Shown here: positions 16,056 to 25,626 of the stretch, one piece after another
Position numbering within the stretch: the first letter of the stretch is position 1
Layout: each line of letters opens with the position of its first letter
Assembly (NCBI GenBank): GCA_903899945.1
Contig: CAIULA010000008.1
Location: 1-64,000, forward strand
Origin: an uncultured Alphaproteobacteria bacterium
Lineage (GTDB): Bacteria; Pseudomonadota; Alphaproteobacteria; Paracaedibacterales; CAIULA01
DNA: 64,000 nt
Reading direction: 5' to 3'
The notes under the pieces: generated by a model
Told to the model about the DNA's origin: nothing
Databases searched by the model: none
Seen by the model: only the letters and a program-made list of their open reading frames with translations
Made by a program: the position numbers and the translations under genes

Positions 16056-18594
16056 GTTGATCAACGTCTTGCGCTTTTAAAATGCCTTCAACTTTTGAAG
16101 TTTTCTGAGATGAAGGTGCAGAAATAGTTGCTATGGGAAGAGTTAATTGACGTTTATTAGACGGTTGTTGTTTTTCAAAATGCAATAATAATTTGCCAGC
16201 CCTTTCAACAACCGCAGTCGGAATCCCCGCCAAGGCCGCCACGTGAACACCATAAGACTTGTCGGCACATCCGGGAACAACTTGGTGAAGAAAAATAACC
16301 TTTTGTTGCCATTCTTGAATTTTCATGGTTAGGCATGCCATGTGCGGCAAATCATCGGCGAGTTTGGTCAGTTCATGATAATGTGTTGCAAACATTGTGC
16401 GGCATTGATTGGTATTATAGATTGCCTCAATAACGGCCCAGGCAATGGCAAGCCCGTCATAAGTTGCTGTTCCTCTGCCGATTTCATCTAAAATTACAAA
16501 GGATCGTTTGGTTGATTGATGCAGAATGGTTGCCGTTTCAACCATTTCAACCATAAAGGTTGATCGTCCTGAAGCCAAATCATCAGATGCTCCAACCCTG
16601 CTAAAGACACGGTCAACAATGCCAATGTGTGCTTTTTCAGCCGGTACGAACGATCCCATTTGTGCCATAATGGCGATAAGTGCATTTTGTCTTAAATAAG
16701 TACTTTTACCGGCCATATTAGGGCCTGTTAACAGTAAGATTCTGCGGGTTTCATGCAGTTGACAATCATTTGCCACAAAGGGTGAATCATTACCCAGGGC
16801 CTGTGCCACAATTGGATGGCGCCCTTCTTTGATTGAAAAGATCAAACTATTGTCAATTTCGGGTCTGTTGTAATTTTGCCGAACGGCAAGTTCTGCCAGC
16901 GAGCTGGTCACATCAAAATGTGCTAATGCTTTTGATAGTTTCAATAAAGGCTCAAAGTGATTTCGGATTTTTTCCAAAAGCTCATCAAAAATTGCTAATT
17001 CGATATTTAATGTTTCCTGTGCAGCTGCTTCAATTGATTTTTCAAGCTCTACTAACTCTACAGTTGTATAACGAACACTAGAAGCGAGCGTTTGCCTGTG
17101 GATAAATTCAGAAGTCATTTTTGACGCATGACTGGGGCTGATATCGATGTGATACCCTAAGATAAAATTATGCTTAATCTTAAGGTTAGAAACCCCTGTT
17201 TTTTGAACATAGGATTGTTGTAGCTGATTCACTAAGTCACGGCTGTGATCGCGTAAATTTCGGTAATGGTCAAGATTTTGGCTATAACCTTCTCTTATAA
17301 ATCCACCGTCACGTATGAATACAGGTAATTCTTCTGACAAAGCTTGGCTTAAGGCATCGTGCAGATCTTTGTGTCCTTTTAAGGCTTCAGTCCATTTTAA
17401 AAAAGGGGTATCCGTATTTTTCCAAAGGTCTAAAAGGGCCTGGGTTTGGAAAAGTCCCTGCCTCATGGCGCCAAGGTCCCTTGGACCCCCACGCCCCATA
17501 CCAAGGCGTGATAAACACCTTTCCATATCCGGACATAGCTTTAGGATATGTCGAACTTCGCCCCTTAAATCTGAATGGTTTACAAAAAATTCAACTTGGT
17601 CCAGGCGTTTTCTTATATGTTGAACGTTTAAAAGAGGCGCTGATAAATGCTGGGCCAACAGACGGGATCCAAAAGCTGTTACTGTATGGTCCATGCAATC
17701 AAGTAAGCTTCCTTTAAATTCCCCCTTTTGCGCCTGGGTTAATTCAAGGCTTCTTCGCGTTGCTGGGTCAATTGCAAGCAGCATTTGTTCTCTTATGATT
17801 TGTGGGCGTTCAATATGCTGTAAACTTTGTTTTTGCGTAATATAAAGGTAATCAACAAGGGCGCCCGCAGCCATTAGTTCAGTATCATTTAAATCGCCAA
17901 AGGCTTCTAATGTTTGGACATTATATAAAGTTTCAAGACGTTTGCGGCCATTTTCCAGGTCAAATCGTGCTTGGGGCAGGGGACTTAATTGTCTTTTCCA
18001 AGGTGTAAAGATTTCAAATATTTCGGGGTCTTCTAAAAGAGGATCAGAAAGCACAATTTCAGCAGGATCAATGCGACTTAATACTGCGCTTAAATTTTTT
18101 ACTGTTGTTGTTTCAACGTTAAAAAAACCAGTTGATACGTCAATTGTAGCAACGCCTATCTGAGTTTTAAGAATGGGCGAGAGGGCAACTAAAAAGTTGT
18201 GGCGTTTAGCTGGAAGAAGGCTGTCTTCGGTTAAGGTTCCAGGGGTCACAATTCGAACGACATCGCGCTGTAGCGGACCCTTGGCGCCGCGCTTTTTAGC
18301 TTCTTCAGGGCTTTCCAATTGTTCGCAAATGGCAACTTTATGACCTTTTTGAATCAACTTAGCAAGGTAAAGTTCGTGCGAGTGAGCTGGTACACCGCAC
18401 ATAGGGATATCATCTCCTTCTTGTTTGCCGCGTTTCGTTAGAGTGATCTCAAGATCGCGCGCAGCAATAATTGCATCTTCATAAAATAATTCAAAGAAAT
18501 CACCCATGCGGTAAAACAACAAATAATCTGGATGCCTGTTTTTGACATCCCAGTACTGTTTCATCATAGGGGTTTGCTTTTCTGATGAGTTCAT
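15952..18594 (-). CDS. DNA mismatch repair protein MutS
   Basis: 880-residue MutS with all domains: the mismatch-reading domain I (GDFFELF, F33 and E35 of the Phe-x-Glu motif), the connector and lever domains, and the ATPase domain with Walker A TGPNMAGKSTYLRQ, SRVGASDDLASGRSTFMVEM and Walker B FVILDEIGRGTATYDG, then FATHYHEL. It recognises mispairs and recruits MutL. Length is normal. Its last 104 nt overlap the 3' end of the convergent MscS gene. No mutL is seen nearby. Confidence 0.97.
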   Translation of the reverse strand: MNSSEKQTPMMKQYWDVKNRHPDYLLFYRMGDFFELFYEDAIIAARDLEITLTKRGKQEGDDIPMCGVPAHSHELYLAKLIQKGHKVAICEQLESPEEAKKRGAKGPLQRDVVRIVTPGTLTEDSLLPAKRHNFLVALSPILKTQIGVATIDVSTGFFNVETTTVKNLSAVLSRIDPAEIVLSDPLLEDPEIFEIFTPWKRQLSPLPQARFDLENGRKRLETLYNVQTLEAFGDLNDTELMAAGALVDYLYITQKQSLQHIERPQIIREQMLLAIDPATRRSLELTQAQKGEFKGSLLDCMDHTVTAFGSRLLAQHLSAPLLNVQHIRKRLDQVEFFVNHSDLRGEVRHILKLCPDMERCLSRLGMGRGGPRDLGAMRQGLFQTQALLDLWKNTDTPFLKWTEALKGHKDLHDALSQALSEELPVFIRDGGFIREGYSQNLDHYRNLRDHSRDLVNQLQQSYVQKTGVSNLKIKHNFILGYHIDISPSHASKMTSEFIHRQTLASSVRYTTVELVELEKSIEAAAQETLNIELAIFDELLEKIRNHFEPLLKLSKALAHFDVTSSLAELAVRQNYNRPEIDNSLIFSIKEGRHPIVAQALGNDSPFVANDCQLHETRRILLLTGPNMAGKSTYLRQNALIAIMAQMGSFVPAEKAHIGIVDRVFSRVGASDDLASGRSTFMVEMVETATILHQSTKRSFVILDEIGRGTATYDGLAIAWAVIEAIYNTNQCRTMFATHYHELTKLADDLPHMACLTMKIQEWQQKVIFLHQVVPGCADKSYGVHVAALAGIPTAVVERAGKLLLHFEKQQPSNKRQLTLPIATISAPSSQKTSKVEGILKAQDVDQLTPRQALDLLYQMREALLQEEESFASVTELKAAY

Positions 18595-18828
18595 GATTTA
18601 TCATCGTGTCTAATTACTTAATTGGTAAAATGCACCATAAGGGGTGGGTATGGCAAGGCTTCTGAATAATATCTTTTATTTTGTAATTTTAATAATAATA
18701 TTTTAAAATTATATTAAATATTCGCTTTTTTATACAAAAAAAGACAGTGTCTTAATGTTTTGGTAACTTTTTCAACCGTATTTTAAAAGTGTTAAGTGTT
18801 TTTTTGCTATCGTTAAGGAGAACCCTTT

Positions 18829-19632
18829 ATGTGTACTTTTTTAAAGGTCTTAGGTTTACGTTATCTATGTATATTGATCCTAACTATAACGATGAAACAA
18901 GCGTTAGCAATGGATGAAGATTGGGTCGAAACGGAAACACCTACGAAGCATTACGAAGTCATTGTTACTCCTCAAATGCTGCCAGTGCACCCTGAAAAAG
19001 TGGATTTTAATAGATCCAATTTTTTAATTTTTGGAAATTTGCTTTATAAAGAAACAGATCCTGAAGTGGTAAATAGTGGAAAAGTTCTATTGAAACGATT
19101 ATTAAGTGAGGAAAATGATAGGTTAGCAGTTGCGGATGGTTATGACGTATTAGGTTTTCAAGGAAATGACGTACAAGAAACAATAGATTATTTATATGCC
19201 CTTTCTGCTTATAAAAACGCAAGCAATTTTATTAAAGCGGCAAGAGATATAATGCCAACCTTGACAGGAGAATCATTAAATAAATGGAAAGAAATGGTGT
19301 TAGAGGTTGATTCAACAGTCAGATCCTTGTTTTATTTTAACCCTTTGGAGGCAATTGGATCTGAAGAAGAGGCAAGGTCCTATCATGAAGGTGTTACGAA
19401 TGAAAGAATGCTTCTAACCGGAGAAAGAGATAATACAACCTCTCGTTTTGTTCATTTTGAATACTTTGATGCATTCCCGATTTTTGCAACAACTATGAAG
19501 ATACTTCTTAACGATACAACGCATTACTATCAAGAAGCCCGTAGGGCTAAACGTATTCTTTTGCTAGATGAAGAAGAAATGAAAAGACTTGAAAGTGACT
19601 ATCAAGCCCATCTTGATTCAGAAGCTAAATAA
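18829..19632 (+). CDS. Secreted protein of unknown function
   Basis: 267-residue protein with an N-terminal signal peptide (hydrophobic core LRYLCILILTI, likely cleavage after KQALA). The mature part is acidic and helical (for example YKETDPEVVNSGKVLLKRLL and the C-terminal LLLDEEEMKRLESDYQAHLD) and contains no motif I recognise. It stands alone between mutS and glnA on the plus strand with its own AAGGAG site. Possibly a lineage-specific periplasmic or exported protein. Confidence 0.7.
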   Translation: MCTFLKVLGLRYLCILILTITMKQALAMDEDWVETETPTKHYEVIVTPQMLPVHPEKVDFNRSNFLIFGNLLYKETDPEVVNSGKVLLKRLLSEENDRLAVADGYDVLGFQGNDVQETIDYLYALSAYKNASNFIKAARDIMPTLTGESLNKWKEMVLEVDSTVRSLFYFNPLEAIGSEEEARSYHEGVTNERMLLTGERDNTTSRFVHFEYFDAFPIFATTMKILLNDTTHYYQEARRAKRILLLDEEEMKRLESDYQAHLDSEAK

Positions 19633-19754
19633 AGTAACACTTATATGATTTTTGAATGTTGTTGTAAAATTCTATTTTGTTTAAGGGTAGACAGTTTTCT
19701 TTAGGATGTTTACCATCTAAATTTGATTAAATTGTAGCTTATTAGGAGTATTGA

Positions 19755-21179
19755 TTGGCCGTAAATTCTTTGAAGGCATTTTTAGCCTACTTGAAAGAAA
19801 CTGAAGTGCAGTTTGTTGACTTTAGATTTACAGACTTAAAGGGTACATGGCATCACATAACGTTTCCAGTTTCAGCAGTCGACGAAGATCTATTAAAAGG
19901 GGGAATTTACTTCGATGGCTCTTCGATTTCTGGTTGGTGTCCAGTCAATCATTCTGATACTTTATTAGTTCCTGATCTTGGAGAGAATTTGAAAAATATT
20001 ATTGTTGATCCTTTCAGCTCTATGCCAACGATCATCGTTACATGTGATGTCTATGATCCAATAACAAATCAACCGTATTCTAAAGATCCGAGAGCGGTTG
20101 GGAAAAAAGCGGAAGCTTATTTGAATAAAACTGGATTTGCGGATAAAGCCTTTTTTGGGCCTGAGGCTGAATTTTTTATTTTTGACGCGATTCGTTTTGG
20201 AGTTGATGGGCATCAATCATTTTACGAAATTGCGTCTGATGAATTCTTATTAAGTAATGCTAAGTTACTGGATGATGGAAATCATGGCTATCGTCCGCAA
20301 AAAAAGGGTGGCTATTTTCCCGTTGCACCTCTTGATTCTTTACAAGAAATACGCGCTGAAATGCTTATGACGATGGCCCAAATGGGGATTGAGGTTGAGA
20401 AACATCATCATGAAGTGGCTGCTGCTCAGCATGAGATTGGCATACGTTTTAATACTCTAATAAAATGCGCTGATACAATGCAGGTTTATAAATACGTTGT
20501 CCGCAATGTCGCGCATAGTTATGGAAAAACAGCTAGTTTTATGCCAAAGCCAATCTATGGCGATAATGGATCGGGAATGCATGTGCACCAATCTCTTTGG
20601 CAGGGTAATAGTCCTCTTTTTGCAGGAGAAGGATATGCAGGATTATCCGATATAGCTCTTTATTACATCGGTGGTATTTTGAAGCATGCTAAAAGCTTAA
20701 ATGCCTTTACAAACCCAACAACGAATAGCTACAAGCGTTTGGTTCCTGGATTTGAGGCCCCGGTTATTTGTGCTTATTCGTCGCAAAATCGATCTGCAGC
20801 TTGTAGAATTCCTTTGGGAGCTTCTTCAAAGTCTCGTCGGGTTGAGGTTCGTTTTCCCGATCCAACAGCTAACTCTTATTTGGCATTTAGTGCCATGCTT
20901 ATGGCCGGACTAGATGGGATTCGAAACAAAATTCATCCCGGTGATGCAAAGGTTCAAGATTTATTTGAGGAAAAAGAAGTCGCCAGAAAATTGCCCACTG
21001 TTAGTGGTTCTCTCCGTGAATCTTTATCGGCATTAGAGAGTGATCACGATTATCTTTTAGAAGGTGATGTTTTTACAAAAGATTTGATCCAAAGTTATTG
21101 TGCTTTGAAGTGGGATGAAGTTTATGCTTTAGAACATCATCCTCACCCCATTGAGTTTGCTAATTCTTATAATTTCTAA
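19755..21179 (+). CDS. Glutamine synthetase type I, adenylylation Tyr replaced by Phe
   Basis: GlnA, 474 residues, making glutamine from glutamate, ammonia and ATP. It starts at TTG (19755) with AGGAG upstream. Catalytic motifs are present: FDGSSISGW, FGPEAEFFIFD, NGSGMHVHQS and the NRSAACRIP loop. In the region that normally reads NLYDLPPEE before PTVxGSL, the sequence is QDLFEEKEVARKLPTVSGSL, so F404 stands where the tyrosine targeted by GlnE adenylyltransferase is expected. If so, the enzyme cannot be switched off by adenylylation at this site. No glnB or ntrBC genes are next to it; the gene is followed by tRNA-Leu. Confidence 0.95.
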   Translation: MAVNSLKAFLAYLKETEVQFVDFRFTDLKGTWHHITFPVSAVDEDLLKGGIYFDGSSISGWCPVNHSDTLLVPDLGENLKNIIVDPFSSMPTIIVTCDVYDPITNQPYSKDPRAVGKKAEAYLNKTGFADKAFFGPEAEFFIFDAIRFGVDGHQSFYEIASDEFLLSNAKLLDDGNHGYRPQKKGGYFPVAPLDSLQEIRAEMLMTMAQMGIEVEKHHHEVAAAQHEIGIRFNTLIKCADTMQVYKYVVRNVAHSYGKTASFMPKPIYGDNGSGMHVHQSLWQGNSPLFAGEGYAGLSDIALYYIGGILKHAKSLNAFTNPTTNSYKRLVPGFEAPVICAYSSQNRSAACRIPLGASSKSRRVEVRFPDPTANSYLAFSAMLMAGLDGIRNKIHPGDAKVQDLFEEKEVARKLPTVSGSLRESLSALESDHDYLLEGDVFTKDLIQSYCALKWDEVYALEHHPHPIEFANSYNF

Positions 21180-21252
21180 AAGAGAGCTCTTTTAACGGCT
21201 CCTTTTATGATTGATATCTATAAGGCCTTTTGCTAAAGTGACGTTTATGAAT

Positions 21253-21339
21253 GCGGTCGTGGCGGAATTGGTAGACGCGCAGCGTTGAGGTCGCTGTGGG
21301 GTAACTCCCGTGGAAGTTCGAGTCTTCTCGACCGCACCA
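21253..21339 (+). tRNA. tRNA-Leu (GAG anticodon)
   Basis: Acceptor stem GCGGTCG pairs with CGACCGC; discriminator A and CCA are encoded. The anticodon arm AGCG-TTGAGGT-CGCT gives anticodon GAG, reading CUC/CUU leucine codons. The long variable arm (GTGGGGTAACTCCCGT) is typical of tRNA-Leu. Confidence 0.93.
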
Positions 21340-21504
21340 CTGACAGAATGTTTGGTGGTGCTTGTGTTAAAAATAAAATTCATTCCCTTTTAAAAAAACT
21401 CTTCTCTCAATTTTTATGCAACGAAAAGCATGGTTCCCTCATGATAGTCACTACCATGTTGATTTTAAGGTAACAATTGAAAATGGTTAATTACTGGGCT
21501 AATT

Positions 21505-22557
21505 TTAAGAGGCGTTCAATTTTTTAATTTTTGTAAGCTCATAGAAAATGCGTGCTAAGTTATCTAAGATAATGCCAACTTCTTCCTCTTGCTTTTTCAA
21601 ATCAGACGCTGACGCTAGACCTTCGGCAGAACCCACAGATTCTACCTGGATATCCGTTCTTTTGGCTTCTAACAGAACTCTTTTGATAATAAGCTGATGA
21701 TAAAGAACGAACGGCTGATTTGATATGACAAGATAGGTTCCGGATGCTGGATGATTTTGCTCTAACCACTGCCTTATCGTTTTTTCAGTTACAGAAAAAG
21801 GCTTGTAATCTTTTTCTGAAAAATGAATAGAAACGACATCTTCATCTTTTATTTCGGCACTTTTGGATTGAGAAAAAACAAGCTTCACCATCTCTGCCTC
21901 TGTAGTGGGCAATTGAGATGGTTCAATCCAGTTCGGATGAAAAGGGATCTCACCATTATTAGGGTTCAAAAGAGCTTCCTTTGTCTCTCCTGCTTCTTCG
22001 CGAAGAAATCGATCACCTGTTAAGGTGTAAATTTGTTTAGGCTTATTAATATTAGTATTAATAAGTTTATTTAAAAAGGAGAGACGAAAACGTACCCGTT
22101 GAAGAATGCCGCCAGGAACAAAAACACCTTGATAGCTTTTTTCTTTAGGAAAAACTTCTTGTGAAAAGCCTAATTTATTGAAACAAATGTCTCTAATCTG
22201 GATTAGTTGATCCGAAGAGAAGGAAAATGAAGAAATTTTCTCCCAACGCTGTAAGTGGCTGGGTCTTTTCCAAGCGACTTCAGGATCGATATTACCTTGA
22301 ACGGCATCGGTTATTTCTTGTAATGACCTTGATTTTAACGTCAATTTTGCTTTGGGCCAGTTATCTTCAGGCACTAAACGATCATTTTGTATGCGAATAC
22401 CAGTGTATCCCAGCAAACGCACGATATCATCAGAGGCAAGTTCTTGTTTGTTGAAAAAAGAAATATTAATTAAGGGGGATGCCTTATTATGAAAATAAAG
22501 AGAAATTGTCCCTGTAATCAAAATAATGGCTATAATGCTGTATTTTACAGTCTTCAT
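21505..22557 (-). CDS. Exported protein of unknown function
   Basis: 350-residue protein with an N-terminal membrane/signal segment (MKTVKYSIIAIILITGTISL). The remainder is soluble and not assigned; it contains IYTLTGDRFLREEAGETKEA, PTTEAEMVKLVFSQSKSAEI and TYLVISNQPFVLYHQLIIKR, followed by a short coiled-coil-like tail (KKQEEEVGIILDNLA). The PTTEAEM and SNQPF pieces loosely recall metal-free DUF218-like folds, but this is only an impression. It lies alone, on the minus strand, between tRNA-Leu and the complex I subunit gene. Confidence 0.7.
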   Translation of the reverse strand: MKTVKYSIIAIILITGTISLYFHNKASPLINISFFNKQELASDDIVRLLGYTGIRIQNDRLVPEDNWPKAKLTLKSRSLQEITDAVQGNIDPEVAWKRPSHLQRWEKISSFSFSSDQLIQIRDICFNKLGFSQEVFPKEKSYQGVFVPGGILQRVRFRLSFLNKLINTNINKPKQIYTLTGDRFLREEAGETKEALLNPNNGEIPFHPNWIEPSQLPTTEAEMVKLVFSQSKSAEIKDEDVVSIHFSEKDYKPFSVTEKTIRQWLEQNHPASGTYLVISNQPFVLYHQLIIKRVLLEAKRTDIQVESVGSAEGLASASDLKKQEEEVGIILDNLARIFYELTKIKKLNAS

Positions 22558-22707
22558 TGATACTCCTTTTAAAAAACAGAAAAAACAGCGATAGTCATTT
22601 TTTTAGATTCTTATATTTTGGCGATTAATAAAGGCATGATTATTAAATAACATACGTATATTAACCATGATGAAATAATAATCCAGTCTTTTCTTATACA
22701 AAAATGC

Positions 22708-23004
22708 TTAAACGACCCGATCAAAGCTGAAATTGTCGCTATAATTTTTTGGGTGAAAAACTGATCGTTTGGGCTCTTCAATAAGAAGCTCAATTTTATG
22801 ATGCTGTGCATATTGAACAGCTTCTTCAATGGTTTTAAACTTCAATTTTACTTGAGATAATGTGTTGGTTGAACCTGTCCAACCAGTGACTTTATCTTTA
22901 AAAAAAGTAGGAGATAACAAAAAATCTAAAAACCAAATCTTGGTTTTTTCTTTTCCAGATTGCATGCTGGTTTTTGATGGTTTGTAAAGACGAGCACGTA
23001 GCAT
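22708..23004 (-). CDS. NDUFS4-type NADH dehydrogenase subunit
   Basis: 98-residue member of the ETC complex I subunit conserved region family (mitochondrial NDUFS4 homologue), characteristic of alphaproteobacteria. The pattern is [53 protein letters not shown] and the terminal [12 protein letters not shown]. It is an accessory subunit on the peripheral arm of complex I, thought to help stabilise the N module. It is downstream of the tRNA-Pro gene on the same strand. The family occurs singly in genomes, away from the nuo operon. Confidence 0.92.
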   Translation of the reverse strand: MLRARLYKPSKTSMQSGKEKTKIWFLDFLLSPTFFKDKVTGWTGSTNTLSQVKLKFKTIEEAVQYAQHHKIELLIEEPKRSVFHPKNYSDNFSFDRVV

Positions 23005-23027
23005 ATGTACTCAACCTAATAAAAGGG

Positions 23028-23104
23028 TGGTCGGGAAGAGAGGATTCGAACCTCCGACATCCTGCTCCCAAAGCAGGCGCGCTACCAGGCTGCGCTACTT
23101 CCCG
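23028..23104 (-). tRNA. tRNA-Pro (TGG anticodon)
   Basis: Read on the minus strand, acceptor CGGGAAG pairs with CTTCCCG; discriminator A and CCA are encoded. The anticodon arm CCTGC-TTTGGGA-GCAGG gives anticodon UGG. The GGTTCGAATCC T-arm is intact. Confidence 0.93.
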
Positions 23105-23190
23105 TTCTTATTTTAATGTATACCCTAAAAGAACAAAAAAACCAAGTGCCTTTTATGGTCTTAGTTTTTTTAAGTAGTTTTTTATGAAGT

Positions 23191-23679
23191 CTATGAATTT
23201 CTAAGTCTTCGAAGATGGACATATAAGGCACCATCCCCTCCATGCTTTGGAGCTGCGTATGTATAACCAATAATCCAGGTTGGGTTTTGTGAAATCCAAG
23301 TGGGAACAAATTCTTTTAAAATTCCTTGACCGCCTTTTCCTGTTATGACCAGTACCCATCTGCGTCCCCACGCATGGTTCATAACAATAAATTTTTCCAG
23401 GGCGCTAATTGCTTTTTCTAGAGTATAACCATGCAAATCTAAAGTTGCTTCGATAGACACATCTTTTATGTCTCTTGAAGTCAGCTTATTCACTTTTAGG
23501 CCTTCGTGAGGTTTCTTTTGGTTTGAAAAAACCCATGAAGGATCAATTCCGCCCCCTTTGACTTTTGGTGGACTATGAGGACTTGGTTTTACAATTTTGT
23601 TAGAAGGAAGGCGGGATATGGTTTCTGTGATATTTTTCCACAAGTTTTTTTCTTCGTCAGAAAGAGTTCGCTTTGTCAT
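23191..23679 (-). CDS. Smr-domain protein
   Basis: 162-residue protein with a C-terminal Smr (small MutS-related) domain: ATLDLHGYTLEKAISALEKF, RWVLVITGKGGQG, and a final PKHGGDGALYVHLRR. Stand-alone Smr proteins can be endonucleases acting on DNA or RNA; the LDLHG and TGKG motifs are intact. The N-terminal about 70 residues are variable and basic. It lies directly downstream of mltA on the same strand, a common alphaproteobacterial arrangement with the Tim44-like gene upstream. Confidence 0.92.
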   Translation of the reverse strand: MTKRTLSDEEKNLWKNITETISRLPSNKIVKPSPHSPPKVKGGGIDPSWVFSNQKKPHEGLKVNKLTSRDIKDVSIEATLDLHGYTLEKAISALEKFIVMNHAWGRRWVLVITGKGGQGILKEFVPTWISQNPTWIIGYTYAAPKHGGDGALYVHLRRLRNS

Positions 23680-23680
23680 T

Positions 23681-23718
23681 AGATATTTAATTCAACTCTA
23701 GATATTTAATTCAACTCT
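23681..23718. repeat. Perfect 19-nt tandem duplication
   Basis: AGATATTTAATTCAACTCT occurs twice back to back at 23681-23699 and 23700-23718, between the Smr gene start and the mltA stop. The right copy includes the last bases of mltA, so the duplication copied the mltA tail into the spacer. It looks like a recent slippage event. Confidence 0.9.
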
Positions 23719-24817
23719 GCGATTCAAAATTTTTAGGCAGCAAAACATAATACTCACCGTCGCTATTCATTTTTCCGGCGTATTCTGCAGATTTTCCACC
23801 AAAGCCCCAGAAATAATCTCCTCTAAGTCCTCCTTTAATGGCTCCCCCTGTATCTTGGGCAATCATTAGGTGTTGTAATGATCCTTGTTCTTTGTCCGGG
23901 TGGGCAAGATTGACCCAAATTGGGGTGCCAAGGGAAATGAATTTTGGATCAATAGCCATGCTTCGAGTGGGAGTCAGGGGAACGCCTTGGGATCCAATGG
24001 GATTTTCTTCGTTTAGAATTCGGAAAAACACATATGATTCATTTTCATTCATGATGGCATCTGCTTCTTTAGGATGCATCATCAACCAGTTTCGTATGCC
24101 TTGCATTGAAACCTCTTCTAACTTTAAGGCTCCATTTCTGACAAGAGTTTTGCCAATGGGAAAATAGGGATGTTTGTTTGTACCTGCGTAACCAAGGCGA
24201 AGCATCTTTCCATCATCAAGCAGGACTCGACCTGATCCTTGAATTTGCAAGAAAAAAGCATCAATAGAATCATCTACCCAAACAAGTTCAAGTCCGTTTC
24301 CCTGCAGCTTTCCATCGACAATGTCTTTACGGGGGATATTGACAGTCACTGTCCCTTCTTTTGGTAATTTATAAAGAGGAGTTTGATAGGAACCATAACG
24401 ACGCGTTGCCCCTCTTAAAAGAGGCTCGTAATATCCTGTAAACTTGCCAATACAATTTCCATTTAAGCTAAGTTTATAGGGTATTAGGTAATGAACCAAA
24501 AGGGCTCTCCACTCTGCTTCATCATTTTTCTTAGAAGAGGCGCAGTAACTTTTAACGGCATTGCAGAAAGGGTGCCAATCTAATGCATAACCTGGGTTTC
24601 CATCCGGACGCGTCCGGTAAACCTTATTGGGGTCTGCTTTAAGAATAGCTTCACAAGATCGCTCTATAGCAGGCAGAGCTTCTAAAGTTTTATCCTTATC
24701 CCATCCTGGTAATGCCCCAAAATAAGTAGATATATATTCAAGATTAGATTGATCGTTAGGTGATTGACACGCCGACAAAATAATGCCCCCAATAAGAAAA
24801 ATCAATCGAAAGATCAT
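23711..24817 (-). CDS. Membrane-bound lytic murein transglycosylase A
   Basis: MltA, a 368-residue lipoprotein (signal ending GGIILSAC) that cleaves peptidoglycan glycan strands to 1,6-anhydro products. The MltA domain is seen in LYKLPKEG, GLELVWVDDSIDAFFLQIQG and SGRVLLDDGKMLRLGYAGTN; the C-terminal 3D domain contains the catalytic aspartate in LMIAQDTGGAIKGGLRGDYF, then WGFGGKSAEYAGKM. It shows the organism keeps peptidoglycan metabolism. The gene is between a Tim44-like gene and the Smr gene, all on the minus strand and probably cotranscribed. Confidence 0.95.
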   Translation of the reverse strand: MIFRLIFLIGGIILSACQSPNDQSNLEYISTYFGALPGWDKDKTLEALPAIERSCEAILKADPNKVYRTRPDGNPGYALDWHPFCNAVKSYCASSKKNDEAEWRALLVHYLIPYKLSLNGNCIGKFTGYYEPLLRGATRRYGSYQTPLYKLPKEGTVTVNIPRKDIVDGKLQGNGLELVWVDDSIDAFFLQIQGSGRVLLDDGKMLRLGYAGTNKHPYFPIGKTLVRNGALKLEEVSMQGIRNWLMMHPKEADAIMNENESYVFFRILNEENPIGSQGVPLTPTRSMAIDPKFISLGTPIWVNLAHPDKEQGSLQHLMIAQDTGGAIKGGLRGDYFWGFGGKSAEYAGKMNSDGEYYVLLPKNFESQS

Positions 24818-24835
24818 TCTAAATTCTTAAAAGCC

Positions 24836-25483
24836 TTATGAATTTTCTGTGCGAGTTCGGATCAATAGCCAAATGGGGCTTGTCGATCCAAAAAATCGCT
24901 CAAAGGTCCAAATGTCTCGCATGGGGATTTGTAGGCGTGCAGGATTATCAAGGCTTTGATTTTCTTGGTTAATAGTAGCCATCATTTGTTGGCTGACAAA
25001 GCAGACTGTAATTTGTGCACGATCGTCTAGTATATCGATGTTTAAGATCTCTGCATGCAAATCTTCTATTTCAGTTTCTTGACGTAAATTCTTTTTTTCC
25101 CGTTCTTCAATAGCGGTTGCAAATTGTTCATACACAGAAGGACTGAGTAGCTTTTTCAAAGTCATGTGATTTGCTTCTGTAAATGCTTTAATAATTGATA
25201 TGAAAGCGCTTTGAGCGTTTCTCATAAAAACAGATGGATCAAAATGATTATCAATTTCCATTAGACGATTAACTTGACTTGCAACCGGGGAAGGAAACTC
25301 AGTTTGCTCAACTTGCCTTGGAGAGTTTGGTCTTTTTGGCATGACAACAATATTGCCTTCTTCTGTAGCTTTCACTTCCTTAAAAGGATCCACTTTCTTT
25401 TCATATCCTGTTCGTGCCCCTAAGACTCCCCAAAGTCTAAAGAATAAATAAAGCGCTAGTATCGCAAAAACAATAACTTCCAT
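24836..25483 (-). CDS. Tim44/TimA-like domain protein
   Basis: 215-residue protein with one N-terminal membrane anchor (VIVFAILALYLFFRLWGVL) and a C-terminal Tim44-like domain (FDPSVFMRNAQSAFISIIKA, LKKLLSPSVYEQF, and WTFERFFGSTSPIWLL near the end). Mitochondrial Tim44 tethers the import motor; the bacterial homologue is an inner-membrane protein of alphaproteobacteria, often just upstream of mltA and smr as here. Cellular role in bacteria is not settled. It is divergent from the TssA-like gene. Confidence 0.9.
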   Translation of the reverse strand: MEVIVFAILALYLFFRLWGVLGARTGYEKKVDPFKEVKATEEGNIVVMPKRPNSPRQVEQTEFPSPVASQVNRLMEIDNHFDPSVFMRNAQSAFISIIKAFTEANHMTLKKLLSPSVYEQFATAIEEREKKNLRQETEIEDLHAEILNIDILDDRAQITVCFVSQQMMATINQENQSLDNPARLQIPMRDIWTFERFFGSTSPIWLLIRTRTENS

Positions 25484-25626
25484 TCAAACCCTTAATTTCA
25501 GAATGTAATAACATATCTATCATAACGACATTGTTGCTTTTTCGAAAGAAAATCCTATTTTTAATCTTGCGATGATGAAAATAGTGTTGTGTCATAGAGA
25601 TAACAAAACTATTTTGTGACTTTTTG

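Noticed and set aside
22611-22829. Small minus-strand frame with a hydrophobic C-terminal segment
   Set aside because: Most of it lies inside the NDUFS4-type gene in another frame, and no start signal was found for the non-overlapping part.
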